This document shows positions 33,184 through 44,415 of a stretch of 64,000 nucleotides of DNA, piece after piece. The position numbers and the translations under genes were made by a program. Position 1 is the first letter of the stretch. Every line of letters starts with the position of its first letter. This DNA is from Homarus americanus (Eukaryota > Arthropoda > Malacostraca > Decapoda > Nephropidae), in the NCBI RefSeq assembly GCF_018991925.1, contig NW_024722158.1, positions 3,270,283-3,334,282 of the forward strand. The letters run 5' to 3'. The notes under the pieces are model-generated. The model saw only the letters and a list, made by a program, of their open reading frames with translations. It had not been told where the DNA came from and did not search any database.

Positions 33184-36100
33184 GTCTTAATATGGTTACT
33201 TGAACGGTGGTGTAGTAGTAATGTAGTCTGCTGTAATTACCTTGTTTGCAATATCCCCCCCACCCCCACCCTATTTTTTTATATTTTAAGTTGGTAGTGT
33301 ACTTAAGTTTTACACGCCTAGAACTCTCCTGGTTATTTTTATTATTCATTCTGATGCTCTTCATCGTTTTTGTCAAGACGAGCGCTGCCTAGTATGGTCA
33401 TCGGGTACTTAACTGTTTGTCTTACCTCAAGGTGAACCCTAACTAATTTGGTAAACTTAAACCCTCTGTGTGTGTGTGTGTGTGTTAAAATTTTCTAAAG
33501 TTATTTTTTTTAACCGCACCAAGTATATTGTTTACACTGCTGCTGTCGTTTTTGGTAGCCTCGTGATAAGAGACATTGTATGCGAATTTATCTGTTGAAC
33601 TTTTGATAACAGAATAGGCTACTTGAACTAGTAAGATAACAGCATGTGGTGTTGTATGGTATAAAGTTAAGCTCTCGGGCAGTGTACTGTATATGTGGGT
33701 TTATGTGGACAGGTGGACAGGTATTCTCATGCACGATTGACTAGGGAGTGGCAGCCATAATGCAACCAGCGTCTTAAAAGAGTTTTTGCTTGGCTAAGTT
33801 GGTTTCCCAGAAGGCATGTCAGTTGACGTTTATACTTTAGAGCGATACCTGTACCTCAATATCCCTCGTTTTACGTTGCTTATTCTGTTTTATAATGGAA
33901 AGGTAAAAAAAAGGAACACATTCCCGTCTCTGTGTATCTTTTGAAGCGTGGTTAAAGAAAGGGTTGATAAGTAGGCGGGTTTAGCTGATGAATAATGATG
34001 AGGTGGTTTGATTCATCAGAAACCAGTGGGCCAGCAGTCAGGCGTGTCTAGCGGGTGTGTTCATCATGTGTAGGGTTTATGAATCGGTAGCAACATGTTC
34101 ACTACTCGTGCAAGTAATTCTGGCATTATTAATTCTAGTCTGAATTTAACGTTTCATACAATAAAAAAGAGGAAATAACGAATTACGAGGAAAAAACGTG
34201 GTGACTTTGCCTCAGTGCGTTAACAGGCTCGTACATTACGTGTCTCCGTGAACCAGTAATTGGTAAGGTGATAGTGGACGGTGATACGGGAGACTCTAAG
34301 GTGCATATTGTGTAGGTGGGGGGAGGTGTTAGTGTGTGGTCAAGCAGCTGACTCAGCATGTTGGATCAAGCTGTGAGTTGTGTTGATTTCCACAGTATCC
34401 TGGCAAACACTTGATATTGACAAGGTTGGTGTTGACTACCTTCGTCTGGTAATGCCTAGGGGTTAAGACACCAGACACCAGACTTTGTTTACGTGTTCAA
34501 TTTAGCTGTGTGTGTGTGTCAGTGTTGGATAATCACTGTATGTGTTGTGGGAAACCAGACTGAAGGTGTGACCCAATGCGTTGTGCTGGACAAAGGTACT
34601 CAACCCAGCTTTACGCATAAAGATTGGGGCTCTGTCTAGCTTAACTGAGCCTAGTCTATCCCTCGTACCTTCGTGTGGGCAAATTTAAAGAAAAAATGCA
34701 TCACAGACGTTGAGATCCAGTAGTGCCAGCGTCGCCTCGTTGACTGGCCCTAAAATGATAAAAGCTGCGTTAAGCTGACCCATTATGACCATGTTCGCTT
34801 CACTTGGCCGCTGTCCAGGGCCACCATGTCGTATTGGTTTGGTGTAATTTAACCAAATTTATGTAGAGTGTTGGGGAACATGGTCCTTGTCCTTGTTTTG
34901 TTGATGTTTTTTTATCTGTCGTGGTCCTAGGAAGTCGACTGGGTGGACTTTAGTCCGCACTGCCAAGTTAGGCAGGAGGCTAGAACACGGTGCTTGTTCC
35001 TACTCTTCTAAGATTCCATTTATGATTTTACTATGCATATGCTTGGTAATACTTCACCACACACGTGGCTAAACTACTATTGTTAAAAACATTTCTCATT
35101 GAATTATTCTTGTATAATGTTCAGTCGTTATATAAAAAAGTTGATAGTTTCTGATCCCAAATATACTGCACAGACCCAACTGAGCGTAATCGAAATCACC
35201 AAAAAAATCAGTCGGTGAATAATATACACATTTCCTTGGCTGATTTTATTTTATAGGTATTATTATTATTATTATTAGAAGTAGTAGTAGTTGTAGTTGC
35301 AGTAGTTGTAGTAAGAACACAATCGTAGCTTTTCACCTCCTCGTTTTATCCACATTAGTATGCATTAGGTTAGGTCTCCCAGAACCTTGACGTCGCAGTT
35401 TCTCAACGATTGAATTTTATCTTGAAAGAATAGCGAGTGGCTCTCACACGTGCTCTTTATATTTTCTTAGGTATTTAATCGGCTCTTATATTCCAGCTTA
35501 GAAGTTTGAGTGGCTTGGGGTCAAATAACGAGTCATACAGTAACTGGTTAACAGTTTTATATGTACAGTCTAGCTAGTTCTCCCAGGTTAGGTTCGTTTA
35601 GGTGACCTTTTCTTTGACTTCCTGTTAGGTGGTACCGTACTATAACAGGAACTAACTGTTGAGAGCTATAGCGGGTTAACAGTGCATGGTATTGATATAT
35701 AACTTTTGTATGTATACCTGTTATATAGCCATGAGTTTTATATACGATTATTATGGCCATGTGTCACTTTTTGTGTGTCATTATTATAGTTTGCTTCGTG
35801 GTTCATTTATTCGAATCATGATATGTTTTTGACCAATAGATTCATTCAATAGTCAGACCATCTATTGGTCATACACCTGTAGACTCATTGCAGGATTCAA
35901 CCCTTTATTAAGAAACATCAACACAGTGAATCCTTCAAACATCACATATATATGGAAATTGAACATATACATATTGTAATTTATATCCAGCGAGAATAAA
36001 CCGTGAGTTGACAAACGTTGATGGTATTTGCTGGGTAAACTCTGCAGGTGGTGTAGACGTGCCAGCGTGTAGCCTGTAATGTAGTCACTGTGTTGTTCCC

Positions 36101-36389
36101 ATGCCGAGGAGTAACGAGTGGTGCAGTAGAGTAATTATTGTACGGGGTGTTAATATTTACAAGACAAATATTATATAATTGTGCCAAGTGTCAATATTTA
36201 GGAAGGAACTGTATACATTTGTTTAGGATAATGCACAACTTTATGGAATACTTTACATGTCTAAACGTGTTTGTGTTAAAGTCAAGCAGTATTGGTGTGG
36301 AATATGGTTAGTTCAGTGTATTGACTGTTGCTTTTATATCCACAGGTATGTAAACAGCTCAGACACCAAGGCAGACAGACTCTCTAACT
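33184..36389 (+). other. possible KIF21-like intron, no gene seen
   Basis: G/T-rich on the + strand. It contains a short (TG)n run near 33465-33484 and (ATT)n/(GTA)n tracts at about 35256-35315. Open frames are short and without domains. Confidence 0.4.
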
Positions 36390-36660
36390 GTACAATGTTC
36401 TACTTAACTGTACAGTGTTCTACTTAACTGCACAAGGTTCTACTTAACTGTACAAGGTTCTACTTAACTGTATAGTGTTCTACTTAACTGTACAATGTTC
36501 TACTTAACTGTGCAAGGTTCTACTTAACTGTACAATGTTCTACTTAACTGTACAGTGGTCTACTTAACTGTACAGTGTTCTACTTAACTTTACAATGTTC
36601 TACCTAACTGTACAGTGTTCTACTTAACTGCACAAGGTTCTACTTAACTGCACCAGATTC
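36390..36660. repeat. 20-bp minisatellite, about 14 copies
   Basis: Tandem units of TTCTACTTAACTGTACAATG with variation at the last six positions (CAATG, CAGTG, CAAGG). Confidence 0.95.
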
Positions 36661-37215
36661 AACTTACATCGCGTTGATAAGTGTGGTGGTCAATGTGTGT
36701 GTAATGCCACAAACTGTGTGTATTGTTTCTGAACCTCTGGGAAGAGACTGACACGTTGGATCCTGGCTGTGCACTGAGCTGTAATGGATAGATGTCTGCG
36801 CTCTGAGCCTTAATAGATGCATATGAGTGCTCTGAGCCGTAATAGATGCGTAGGAGTGCGCTCTGAGCCGTAATAGATGTAAGAGGACTCGGTATAATTA
36901 CAAACAGACGTGAAACTGTATCTTCGTCTGTGACTGCACTCAGCTATCGACGGTAAATATCGGGGGTTGTGCTGTAGGAGGGTGAGCACAGTATCTATGC
37001 TGGCACAATATTGCACGTCCGTATGCTCCTCCGTTCTCAGTAAATTAAGTGGTCCGTGTTCTCTCTTTGGCTTTCTTGTTAGTTAAAGGCATAATCTCTT
37101 AAAAGCAATTCTTAATGGTTGTTTTTAATGTCGTATATTCGTTAGTTAGCCGCTGTTGGGATTCATTACAACATTCCTGAGTTATCGCCTGTGTGAAACT
37201 GCCAGGTGGTAAGGT
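36661..37215. other. no gene seen
   Basis: Contains an imperfect triplication of GCTCTGAGCCGTAATAGATG-like units at about 36798-36878; otherwise nothing recognisable. Confidence 0.5.
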
Positions 37216-37390
37216 CATATCAGACCCTCGGCCATAACAGACCCTCGACCATAACAGACCCTCGACCATAACAGACCCTCGACCATAACAGACCATCGAC
37301 CATAACAGACCCTCAACCATAACAGACCCTCAACCATAACAGACCCTCGACCATAACAGACCCTCGGCCATATCAGACACTCGGCCAGTC
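37216..37390. repeat. 17-bp minisatellite, about 10 copies
   Basis: Units of CATAACAGACCCTCGAC, with variants at the last bases and the A of ATAAC. Reading frames through it alternate because 17 is not a multiple of three. Confidence 0.95.
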
Positions 37391-38090
37391 CATCATCGTC
37401 CACTGTGAACGTGCTATAAAAATATTCCTGGACTGCGAGGTTATAATGTACCTTTGTATACCATCTTGCTGTGGGATAGTTGGCTCCATGTTGGTTACAG
37501 ATTCTTCTCACGTCGGGATGGAACGAATATAGTCAGTAACTTATTTAGATATGCCTTGTGACGACCACTTCCCTCATACTTAAGCACAAGTTGTATTATT
37601 GGCAGCACAAGTTGTGTTATTGAACGAAAGACCCATCGTTTGGGAAGGTTGTCGCTGCAGAGGGACACTGGGGCTTTTCTTTGTTCGTATGCTGAAACTA
37701 GGAATGGATGATGCGCAATGACTAAACTCTGCTGGATTTTGTTGAGGTATCGTGTGTTTGTATTGCATGAGCTGACGTAATGGCTAGACTAATTAACTCT
37801 TGTGAACTGTTAAAAGCACCTCGTATAAAGTACCTTCAGTGGACCTCTTGGGATCGGGATGTGTTTTTCTTATGTATTGTGCTGTGGTTCTGTCTGTTGG
37901 AACATTATTTTAGTGAAATTTTAAGAAAGTCAACATTCATACACGTGTAATCTGGTGAAGGACTCAGGTGTTTATGTAGTGGTAAACTTTAAGGTACCGT
38001 ACGTATGTAAATGTTAGATTCCTTCCTTTTTTGTGGAGGATTTTGGTTAAGCCTCACAGTAGCCATGAGACTTGTCCCAATAATGACTTG
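37391..38090. other. no gene seen
   Basis: Mixed-composition sequence with no domain-bearing frame, splice-flanked exon or clear repeat. Confidence 0.5.
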
Positions 38091-38482
38091 CTGTGTGTGA
38101 GTGAGTGTGATCAGGGTGATAGTGTGTGTGTGAGTGTGGCCAGGGTGATAGTGTGTGTGTGAGTGTGGTCAGGGTGATAGTGTGTGAGTGAGTGTGGTCA
38201 GGGTGATAGTGTGTGAGTGAGTGTGGTCAGGGTGATAGTGTGTGTGTGAGTGTGGTCAGGGTGATAGTGTGTGAGTGAGTGAGTGTGGTCAGGGTGATAG
38301 TGTGTGAGTGATTGAGTGTGGTCAGGGTGATAGTGTGTGTGTGAGTGTGGTCAGGGTGATAGTGTGTGAGTGAGTGTGGTCAGGGTGATAGTGTGTGAGT
38401 GATTGAGTGTGGTCAGGGTGATAGTGTGTGTGTGAGTGTGGTCAGGGTGATAGTGTGTGTGTGAGTGTGGTCAGGGTGATAG
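38091..38482. repeat. minisatellite of about 26-34 bp units (GTGTGGTCAGGGTGATAG)
   Basis: About 13 copies of GTGTGGTCAGGGTGATAG followed by a variable TGTG/TGAG tail; the variable tail makes the period irregular. Confidence 0.95.
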
Positions 38483-38592
38483 GCAACTTTAATGTGGCCA
38501 TATTGAGCGGTTGTCACTCAGCTCACGTCACTCGCTTTGGTTCAAGATCCTAATAATAATATTCTGCTTGGAAATAGCGCCTGGGCTTGGGG

Positions 38593-38594
<2 letters not shown>

Positions 38595-38645
<51 letters not shown>
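38595..38645. repeat. (CA)n microsatellite
   Basis: About 25 uninterrupted CA dinucleotides on the + strand. Most of the dinucleotide runs to the right are TG on this strand. Confidence 0.98.
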
Positions 38646-38650
<5 letters not shown>

Positions 38651-39459
38651 TACTAGCGAGAAGACACTCATATAAAGTGAAGACAAGGAACAAACTATCC
38701 AAATATGAAACTCTGGAGAGCTTTACACATTACTCGTATTAAATAATCCAATTTACCCGTCGTGTTTTTTTTACCGTAAGAGAAAATGAGCAGCGATATT
38801 TATGTGCGAACGTTCATCGACCGTAACTTCCGAAAGCAAGTCATTCCCGGGTGGAGGGGAGTGAGTGTCAGGCGCTGTTGATTGCTCGTGCTGGCGCTGT
38901 ATGTAGGAAGGACTTTGGTGAGTGAGTGTGTACGTTTGGGGAGGCTGTAGTGTGGGAACCCGGGTCATGTGGTTCTTTAAATGGCTGCTGCATATTATGT
39001 TGGCTTCACACCATGTTATCCAGCACCACTATTTGTGTGTGTGTGTGTGTGTGTGTTTATTGTGTTTGTACGTGCGTGTATGTATCGTGTTTGTTCTTGT
39101 ATGCATCGTGTGTGTGTGTGTATTTCCTATCGGGAGTTCATGAAGGACATACACTTGTGTTTATATATGTAAGGGAGGCTCCTTTTAACTCACAAGTAGA
39201 CGATCTTCACTACAGGGACGTCACCTATATCATTTCATTGAGGTGACGCTGGACGATTTTATTGAGCTCAGAGGGGAGCCCGTACACGAGGGGTTAATGA
39301 CCTACAGTATACGGTGTACCTGGTCGAGTCTTCATAGAATCATAACACAAATCTCTAATTTCAGTTCAAACAAGAATCAGATGAATTAAATAATCGTGTA
39401 TCAAAGTTTTTTTTACCTCACACTCCTGATGATGGTGTAATGATATATTTTCTGAATTG
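38646..39459. other. no gene seen; TG-rich patch
   Basis: A TG-rich patch spans about 39033-39122. The block AGGCGCTGTTGATTGCTCGT near 38870 recurs near 55408 with few changes, hinting at an undefined dispersed repeat. No gene. Confidence 0.45.
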
Positions 39460-39790
39460 GTCCCATAACTACTGAGGCCTATTAAGATCAGATCCCATAA
39501 CTACTGAGGCCTATTAAGATCAGATCCCATTACTACTGAAGTCTATTAAGATCAGATCCCATAACTACTGAGGCCTATTAAGATCAGATCCCATTACTAC
39601 TGAGGTCTATTAAGATCAGATCCCATAACTACTGAGGCCTATTAAGATCAGATCCCATTACTACTGAGGTCTATTAAGACCAGATCCCATTACTACTGAG
39701 GTCTATTAAGACCAGATCCCATTACTACTGAGGTCTATTAAGACCAGATCCCATTACTACTGAGGTCTATTAAGATCAGATCCCATTACG
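39460..39790. repeat. 32-bp minisatellite, about 10 copies
   Basis: Units of ACTACTGAGGCCTATTAAGA followed by TCAGATCCCATA/T. Variants GGC/GGT/AGT and TCAG/CCAG are shared by adjacent copies, consistent with local homogenisation. Confidence 0.96.
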
Positions 39791-40036
39791 TCTGATTCCG
39801 ATTTAGGTAGCCACCATCCCCCACAGAGACCTCGACGACCAGACACCACAGGGACGGCCATGCTGCGTCGTGTGGTGTGTGTGTGTGTGTGTGAGAGACC
39901 GTGATGGAAGTGTGTGAAAGTTGTGGTAGATGGCCTGGGAGGGGTAATGTGTGAGGCAGAGTAGATGGGAGGGGTAATATGTGAGGAGAGGGGAAACACA
40001 AACATCTTGACTAAGTTGGGTTTCTTTAATCACTAA

Positions 40037-40625
40037 TGTTTCGGAAAATAATTTTTCATCATCAATACCTAGAAAACAAAAAAGTTTTAAAAGGTTAAAA
40101 CAAATACAGGTGATATAGAATAAAAACGTAACATTATACTAAAATTTATCTTCTGCAAAACTGAAAAAAAAAATGGCATTATAATTTATAACCGATAAAA
40201 ATGATGAGGGACCTACGTACAAAACTAAAATCAGAAAAAATATACAGGGGATATTACCTTAGACGAGCCTTAGTGTGAACAACACAACAATTCACAGGAA
40301 GCCATATAACAAATGGATGGTTTACTTTATACAGACGCAAGGCTTCCACAATGAGGAGGTCCGTCTCACAGTTGCTCCTGCCAAAAACTGAAATCAGACT
40401 CTGGAAACGGGTGGGCGTGGTTACGGATAGCTGAATGTGGTGGTTGTGTGATTCACTGGCCTGTTTGGATGCAAGTAATGTCTTTTTGTTTCTAAGGGTG
40501 AAACTGAGTGGGCCTGTGTACGGAATGGTGAAATAGATAGAATATTTAGGAACGGTGTGGATTTAAACTTTTTTAAAACTTTTTGTTTCCTGGGCTCTGA
40601 TGATGAAAAACGATTTTCCGAAACC
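40037..40625. mobile_element. long inverted-repeat element, about 590 bp
   Basis: Arms of about 65-70 bp (about 40037-40105 and 40556-40625) are inverted copies: GTTTCGGAAAATAATTTTTC against GTTTCGGAAAATCGTTTTTC, continuing with CATCATC and a GAAAACAAAAAGTTTTAAAA block. No target duplication or transposase is obvious, so the class is unknown. Confidence 0.7.
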
Positions 40626-42118
40626 TTTGACCTCATGTCAGCAGATGCATTGTCTAACTGTGCTGGTCACTAATCCTTCAGGTGGTCTCCTGAATCTGGG
40701 TGGTAAGGTGAGGTCAGCTTAACGCGGTCACTAATTCTGGTGATGGGTGAGGTAAGGGCCGAGGGACCTCCACTAGCCCGGGGCGGTCGCACCGGTTGCC
40801 ATACTCTAGGGACGGTTCTGGATGGGAGGGGTAATGTGTGACGGGGAGGCAGAGTAGGTGGGATGGGAGAGACATGGCCAGGTAGGTAACAAAGTGTGAG
40901 AGGAAGTTTGTGTATATGAAGTTCCTTTGTTGTCATACTCAGACGCTGGCGCCCCCATGTGTCCAATTACTCGCCAGGTGTATTGTACTGTATTCGTGAC
41001 GTGTATTAATTTATTATTTATTTATTTATTTTAGTATTTATGGTTGTTTTTCACTGTTATGTCCGTTGTTATTTTATTTCGATTTCACTACAACACGAAC
41101 GAATAAGGGGAAAATCGACAGGTAAGTTTAAAATTAATTGGAGCTAATGTGTGACTCGTGTTTGGAGGAACCTAACACCACCCCGCCCCGCCTCACCCCG
41201 CCCCGCCCCAGACTTCAGGCTGAGGGCTGTACCAGTGACTGTGCTGTAATCTATGCTGTAATCTCCCTGCTGTATATACGCTTTTGTGGCTGCTGTTTGA
41301 ACTGTATTCGAGAACCAGGAAGTTATTATGGTATTCACTTATACGCTTGATACGTCCGTCCGTTTGTTTGTTTTGGTTGGACGTGGGGGCAAGAGAGGCA
41401 GCGGGGGTCATAGTTTGTTTTCGTGAGGTTCCTGGTCCGTCCGTGTGTCTGTTTGTGCCCGGGTAGTGTGTGTTGTGACGTTGGTCTCACATGATGGTCA
41501 CACAAGAATATTAATAAGATGGATGACTCGTGCTGTACAACTCCGCCCTGATGATTGATATTACTCACCTCTCTTACTATATTGTTCCTGTTCATCCCGG
41601 AAGAGAGAGAGAGAGAGAGAGAGGTCGGCCGTGTATGTGTGATGGTTATGTTACTGGAACTTATGAACAGTTACTTCAGCGAGACTTGGTGTGTGGAATG
41701 GCTCACCTAATAAGGTCTTGACTACGTGTTTGATAATATTTTTTTCCCGTCATTTTTGTCAAGAGTCCGGACGTGACCCAGGGTTAGTCCTCGCTGTGGT
41801 CTGGGACTTGATCGTCTTTAGTTGCTTGCACTTGTACCCTGTTGCCTCGGGCGGGGGATGTGGAAGCAGTACCTGGCCGTTCGTTCGTCCCCCCGTGTGT
41901 GTGTGAGGCACTTTAAGAATGCGATAACTCAGGTGTATGTAAATGGACGTCAATGAACCTCGGCATGTGAAGTGAACCCAACAAGGCCGCGGACGGGTTC
42001 CATAATATGTTGACTATATTTTTTCTTCATGTTCTGGGAAGTTATGACCTTTTTCCCCGTGGCTGCGGTGACCCTCGACCCTGGTGTGGCGGTCAGTGTG
42101 TTTGTGCCCTCTGACCAC
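40626..42118. other. no gene seen
   Basis: Includes a (GA)n run at about 41604-41622 and a short ACCCCGCCCCGCC repeat near 41179-41210. Several overlapping open frames of 60-98 codons are compositionally driven and lack domains. Confidence 0.45.
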
Positions 42119-42751
42119 TGTTACGAGTTGGGGATTTAGAATATAGTTAAAAGTCTACCCAGATCCCAACAGGCAACAACAATAAAAAAAAAACAAAGAC
42201 AATCGGACTATAAAAGGGTAGATAAAGGATGCGAGTTTTTGTTGTGTATAATAAAGTACCATAAATCCCTTAACAAAATATTCAGCTTTCTATAATTTAC
42301 CCTTAACCATACTTAACCTAAACATTAACAGTATATACATATTTATACAACATACAACATTCTAAAGCATGTGGACGTGGGGAGGCAATATAAGATTACA
42401 AATACCTAAGTGCGGAGCTGAGATGGCTGACGAGTAAGGCTGAGTATTGCAGAAGACGGTAGATAGTCACTGTGCCGTAGGTTTCCAGGATAGGTGATCC
42501 TGTGGTCACTTCCTAGAGTGAACTGAACTCTCCTCGAATTGGAGCTGACGAAGAAGACTTGTAGGAGGTGACGCAACAACCAGGATATGGAGAAGGGAAA
42601 CCCCGGACTGGTAACTAAGAGTAGTCATACTCGTGTTTCGTCCCTAGATGGCGTTGCTCGTGGTGCTGGGTAGGTAGATCAGAACAATAGATGGCGTGGT
42701 TCGTAGTGCTGGGTAGGTAGATCAGGACAATTGGTGGCGTGGTTCGTAACA
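42119..42751. repeat. solo LTR of the Gmr1-like family
   Basis: 633 bp with perfect 8-bp inverted ends TGTTACGA and TCGTAACA. CCAC occurs on both sides (42115-42118 and 42752-42755), a 4-bp target duplication (or 5 bp, ACCAC, if the last A is counted as target). No internal sequence, so it arose by recombination between the LTRs of a full element. Three copies of the 43-bp subrepeat at its right end. Confidence 0.93.
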
Positions 42752-42789
42752 CCACCGGTACAGTACCGTAGTTGTGCAGGGGAAAGGCT

Positions 42790-42978
42790 CGTCTGTCTCA
42801 GCCTTAAGAGAAACCTTACCCTGATATCTTGAAGAATATCCACCCCAGTTTACTTCACTTAAAGATTAACCACCCCTAACACTCTTTGGGGGGTGGGTGT
42901 AGGTTAGGCTAGCGTTAGATTGGTGAGCTAATATTGAGGTGAAAGAAGGTAGGGTGGTGATTCTTCAGGTGATCGCTT
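42790..42978. mobile_element. short hairpin-type repeat, copy 1
   Basis: Left GATTAACCACCCCTAACACT and right GGTGGTGATTCTTCAGGTGA are parts of an inverted-repeat unit also found at about 43498-43668 and 60053-60150. The loop here contains GTTAGGCTAGCGTTAGATT. No coding capacity. Confidence 0.6.
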
Positions 42979-43497
42979 TACCCTCCCAAGGTCAAGAGAG
43001 AGAGAGCAGAGCGACCTTGCCCAACTGGATCCCCATAATTCTATTCAGTGATCCAGCTCATCAGCCACCACTATCGTTGTTCCTTCTGCTCCTCACAACA
43101 GAGTTATATCACCTGGGCCTTATGTGGTTACCTTTCGCTCTCGTGCCCTTGTGTGGTGGTGTTGATGGTGGGCAGCTCCCGTGTTGTTGCTGGGATGTTC
43201 ATTTTGTGTACAGGAGGCACAGATCGTGTTGTATGCGACAGACAGAAACATCACCTCCGAGGTATATTAAAGCAACAACTTCCTCTCCTATTCTTCTTCG
43301 TAACCTAAATGTGAGATACTTTACTTCCGTGTTGGCTGGGTAACTGAGCGGGCGCCCTCGGTCGACCCAACTGTAGAGTGGGTGCCGGTACGTCGCTTTT
43401 CGGTAGCGGAAGTGAAGCACTCAGTGTATGGTACCAGTCGCGCCGCCTCCTTGTGTACTGAAGGTTAAGTGTTCAGTGTGCTGTATCTACACTGGGA

Positions 43498-43668
43498 TCA
43501 CCTGATGATTCTCTCCCAGCTTGTTTCACCTAAAGATTAACCACCCTTACACGTATTTTTTTTTGGGGGGGGGGGATTAGGTTTGGATAGGTTAAGTTAA
43601 GTTAGTTTAGTGTTAGGTGAGGTTTTAGGTTAGAATAAGGTTGGGGAGAATCTTCAGGTGATAATTAC
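43498..43668. mobile_element. short hairpin-type repeat, copy 2
   Basis: Begins ATCACCTGATGATTCTCTCC, contains TTCACCTAAAGATTAACCAC, and ends GGGGAGAATCTTCAGGTGAT, so the ends are inverted repeats. The centre has a poly(T)/poly(G) run and TTAGG-like words. Confidence 0.65.
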
Positions 43669-44255
43669 ACTTTCCTATAGGGTCCACTGTTCACTCATGA
43701 GATGAATGTATACCGTAAGTTTATTTATTATTGTAAAAGCTGCCAGTAGAGTTGTGTCCGTATTCCCAGAGAATTCGTCCGTATATTCAACTTAACTTTA
43801 CTTAATGATGTACCGAGAGGCAGCCGTAACTCCGAGTCGTTCTGTGATCCTGTAAGACTGTGGTCGTACCTGGTAGCTTAATGCTGGACCACGGTCAAGT
43901 AATGGACAATGTCGGGTTTTTGCGTGTTGGAGATAACTCTAATCGGCAGCTCAGCTTACTCGCGTGCTGTTAAGTGAGTGTGTGTGTGTGTGTACTGAAT
44001 TCACTCTCTTTAAAAGTTTCTCGAGTTGGTTCTCTCTTGAGGTTCTTCGCCCTTAAGCTAACACCACAATACCTGTCGCCATAATATAGTAGCCGAGGTA
44101 AGGAGCAGCGCCATAATAGAGGGACAGTGACGTGGCGATAGTGGTAATATTAATGGTTCTTTTTTCTTCTCGTTATCCCAACCTGATGAAGCCAAGTCTT
44201 GTTTGGTCACGGGGGAACTGTGTAGACCCTCATCTATACCCGGGAAATGTTGTGG
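43669..44255. other. no gene seen
   Basis: Unremarkable mixed sequence with a short (TG)n tract at about 43977-43993. Confidence 0.5.
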
Positions 44256-44415
44256 GTGTAGTGTAGGTACAGAGTGGGTGTAGGTACAGAGTGGGCGTAG
44301 GGGTACAGAGTGGGTGTAGGGGTACAGAGTGGGCGTAGGGGTACAGAGTGGGCGTAGGGGTACAGAGTGGGTGTAGGGGTACAGAGTGGGCGTAGGTACA
44401 GAGTGGGTGTAGGCA
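44256..44415. repeat. 18-19-bp minisatellite
   Basis: Units GTACAGAGTGGGCGTAGGG or GTGTAGG variants, about eight copies. Proline/threonine/tyrosine-rich open frames on the - strand come from this array. Confidence 0.93.

Noticed and set aside
38091..38482. Possible CRISPR-like array of regularly spaced repeats
   Set aside because: No unique spacers: the variable part is only TGTG/TGAG. The genome is eukaryotic and the array is an ordinary minisatellite.
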